A stretch of 64,000 bases of DNA, from contig NZ_CANKXW010000002.1 of the NCBI RefSeq assembly GCF_947487805.1, forward strand, positions 62,001 through 126,000, written 5' to 3'. Of this stretch, positions 63,346 to 64,000 are shown piece after piece. Made by a program: the position numbers and the translations under genes. Every line of letters starts with the position of its first letter. Within the stretch, counting starts at the first letter, position 1. The stretch comes from an uncultured Tateyamaria sp. Its GTDB lineage: Bacteria; Pseudomonadota; Alphaproteobacteria; Rhodobacterales; Rhodobacteraceae. Under the pieces are notes generated by a model. That model was not told where the DNA came from, searched no databases, and saw nothing but the letters and a program-made list of their open reading frames with translations.

Positions 63346-63945
63346 ATGCGTACCTCTTTGATTGCCCTGACCCTCGCTTTGGTCCTGCCAACCCAACTGT
63401 TGGCCCAGTCCACCGATGATGCCGAAGAGGCACCCGCCGGATCGCTGATCGAGGATCAGCTGAGCCTCGGCGAAGACGCCAGCATCCCCCAGGTTGGAGA
63501 GACCTATACGGCAGAAACAAATGGCGATTGGGATCTGCGCTGCATCAAGACCGAAGATGGCAACGATCCGTGCCAGATGTACCAGCTGTTGTCCGATGCG
63601 GATGGAACGCCAGTGGCAGAGATTTCGGTGTTCCGCCTGCCCGAAGGGGGCCGTGCGGTGGCCGGTGCGACGATCATCGTGCCGCTTGAAACCTCCCTGC
63701 CCCAGCAGCTGACCATGCAGGTGGATGGCGGTTCGGCACGACGGTATCCTTATGCGTTCTGCAACCCTATCGGGTGCTATTCCCGTGTCGGCCTTGTCGC
63801 TGACGAGGTTGCCGCGTTCCGCCGTGGCAACGCGGCGAAGGTCACGATTGTGCCGGCCCTTGCACCTGATCAAAAGGTTGAAGTGACCATGGGTCTGTCG
63901 GGCTTTACCGCGACATTCGACAAGACGACCGTCACGCAGAACTGA
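63346..63945 (+). CDS. invasion-associated locus B (IalB) family protein
   Basis: A 199-residue exported protein. Signal peptide MRTSLIALTLALVLPTQLLA. The IalB-family pattern is present: GDWDLRCIKTEDGNDPCQMYQLL with its cysteine pair, and RYPYAFCNPIGCYSRVGLVADEVAAFRRGN with a second pair. In pathogens IalB affects invasion; in marine Rhodobacteraceae the role is unknown. The ATG at 63346 starts the signal peptide. A strong terminator follows. Confidence 0.9.
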   Translation: MRTSLIALTLALVLPTQLLAQSTDDAEEAPAGSLIEDQLSLGEDASIPQVGETYTAETNGDWDLRCIKTEDGNDPCQMYQLLSDADGTPVAEISVFRLPEGGRAVAGATIIVPLETSLPQQLTMQVDGGSARRYPYAFCNPIGCYSRVGLVADEVAAFRRGNAAKVTIVPALAPDQKVEVTMGLSGFTATFDKTTVTQN

Positions 63946-63967
63946 ACTTAGTGACACCGCGATATTG

Positions 63968-63999
63968 GGCCGCTCTTCTCACGAAGGGCGGCCTTTTTT
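63968..63999 (+). terminator. intrinsic terminator after the IalB-family gene
   Basis: GGCCGCTCTT-CTCACG-AAGGGCGGCC-TTTTTT: a 10-bp stem with one G-T pair and a six-T run, 23 bases after the stop. Confidence 0.92.
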
Positions 64000-64000
64000 A

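Overview
The window looks like a chromosomal segment of a marine alphaproteobacterium of the Rhodobacteraceae (Roseobacter group). The basis is the high G+C content of the core genes, a CckA-CtrA phosphorelay gene (chpT) next to ornithine-lipid genes (olsBA), an L21 protein with a long Ala/Lys-rich tail and helix-hairpin-helix end, paired DUF2059 genes, a MrpA-MrpB fusion subunit, an invasion-associated locus B protein, and a Roseobacter-like intergenic repeat (GC palindrome followed by AGTTTA..TGGCAAGATGA). This assignment is inference; no rRNA is present to test it.

Layout. 1-9.5 kb: a solute-binding protein (cut by the window edge) and a CoA/acyl catabolic gene set (APH-type kinase, nitronate monooxygenase, thiolase, two SDRs, two MDR oxidoreductases, MaoC hydratase, histidine phosphatase). 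9.6-25.3 kb: core genes: aroQ with an overlapping LuxR-type regulator, a candidate structured RNA, a proline iminopeptidase, rpsB-tsf, olsBA, chpT, proBA-obgE, small acetyltransferases and a LysE exporter, rpmA-rplU, and two DUF2059 exported proteins.

25.3-37.9 kb: a probable genomic island. It starts at tRNA-Ser(CGA), carries a truncated tyrosine integrase just downstream, and ends at a perfect 14-bp copy of the tRNA 3' end at 37888-37901. Inside are a DUF3883 nuclease-like protein, a DMT transporter, an unusual protein fusing a 2-aminoethylphosphonate transaminase-type domain to a CDP-alcohol phosphatidyltransferase, an adjacent sugar/choline-type cytidylyltransferase (together a candidate phosphonolipid head-group pathway), small unknown proteins, a CIRCE-controlled groESL pair, a 2OG-Fe(II) oxygenase, an S21 protein and an MFS transporter.

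38.1-44.0 kb: a complete Mrp-type Na+/H+ antiporter operon (AB fusion, C, D, E, F, G). 44.0-47.9 kb: a LuxR-type response regulator divergent from a cysteine-free periplasmic sulfite-oxidase-fold protein and a PAS/HisKA/REC/HPt hybrid kinase. Similar short palindromes lie in the divergent promoter and again just before the next cluster. 48.0-54.3 kb: a UDP-sulfoquinovose synthase homologue, a BcsB-like periplasmic protein, a processive GT2 glycosyltransferase and a calcium-binding RTX repeat protein. This suggests a sulfonated exopolysaccharide made and retained at the cell surface, possibly under control of the two-component system.

54.4-64 kb: a PQQ-type aldose dehydrogenase, a branched-chain amino-acid type ABC transporter operon (binding protein, LivG, LivF, a small exported unknown, LivH, LivM), a HerA/DUF853 ATPase, two candidate small RNAs ending in strong intrinsic terminators, and an IalB-family secreted protein.

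The points most worth testing are the phosphonate-lipid module in the island, the SqdB/BcsB-like/GT2/RTX cluster with its possible link to the neighbouring two-component system, and three candidate non-coding RNAs.
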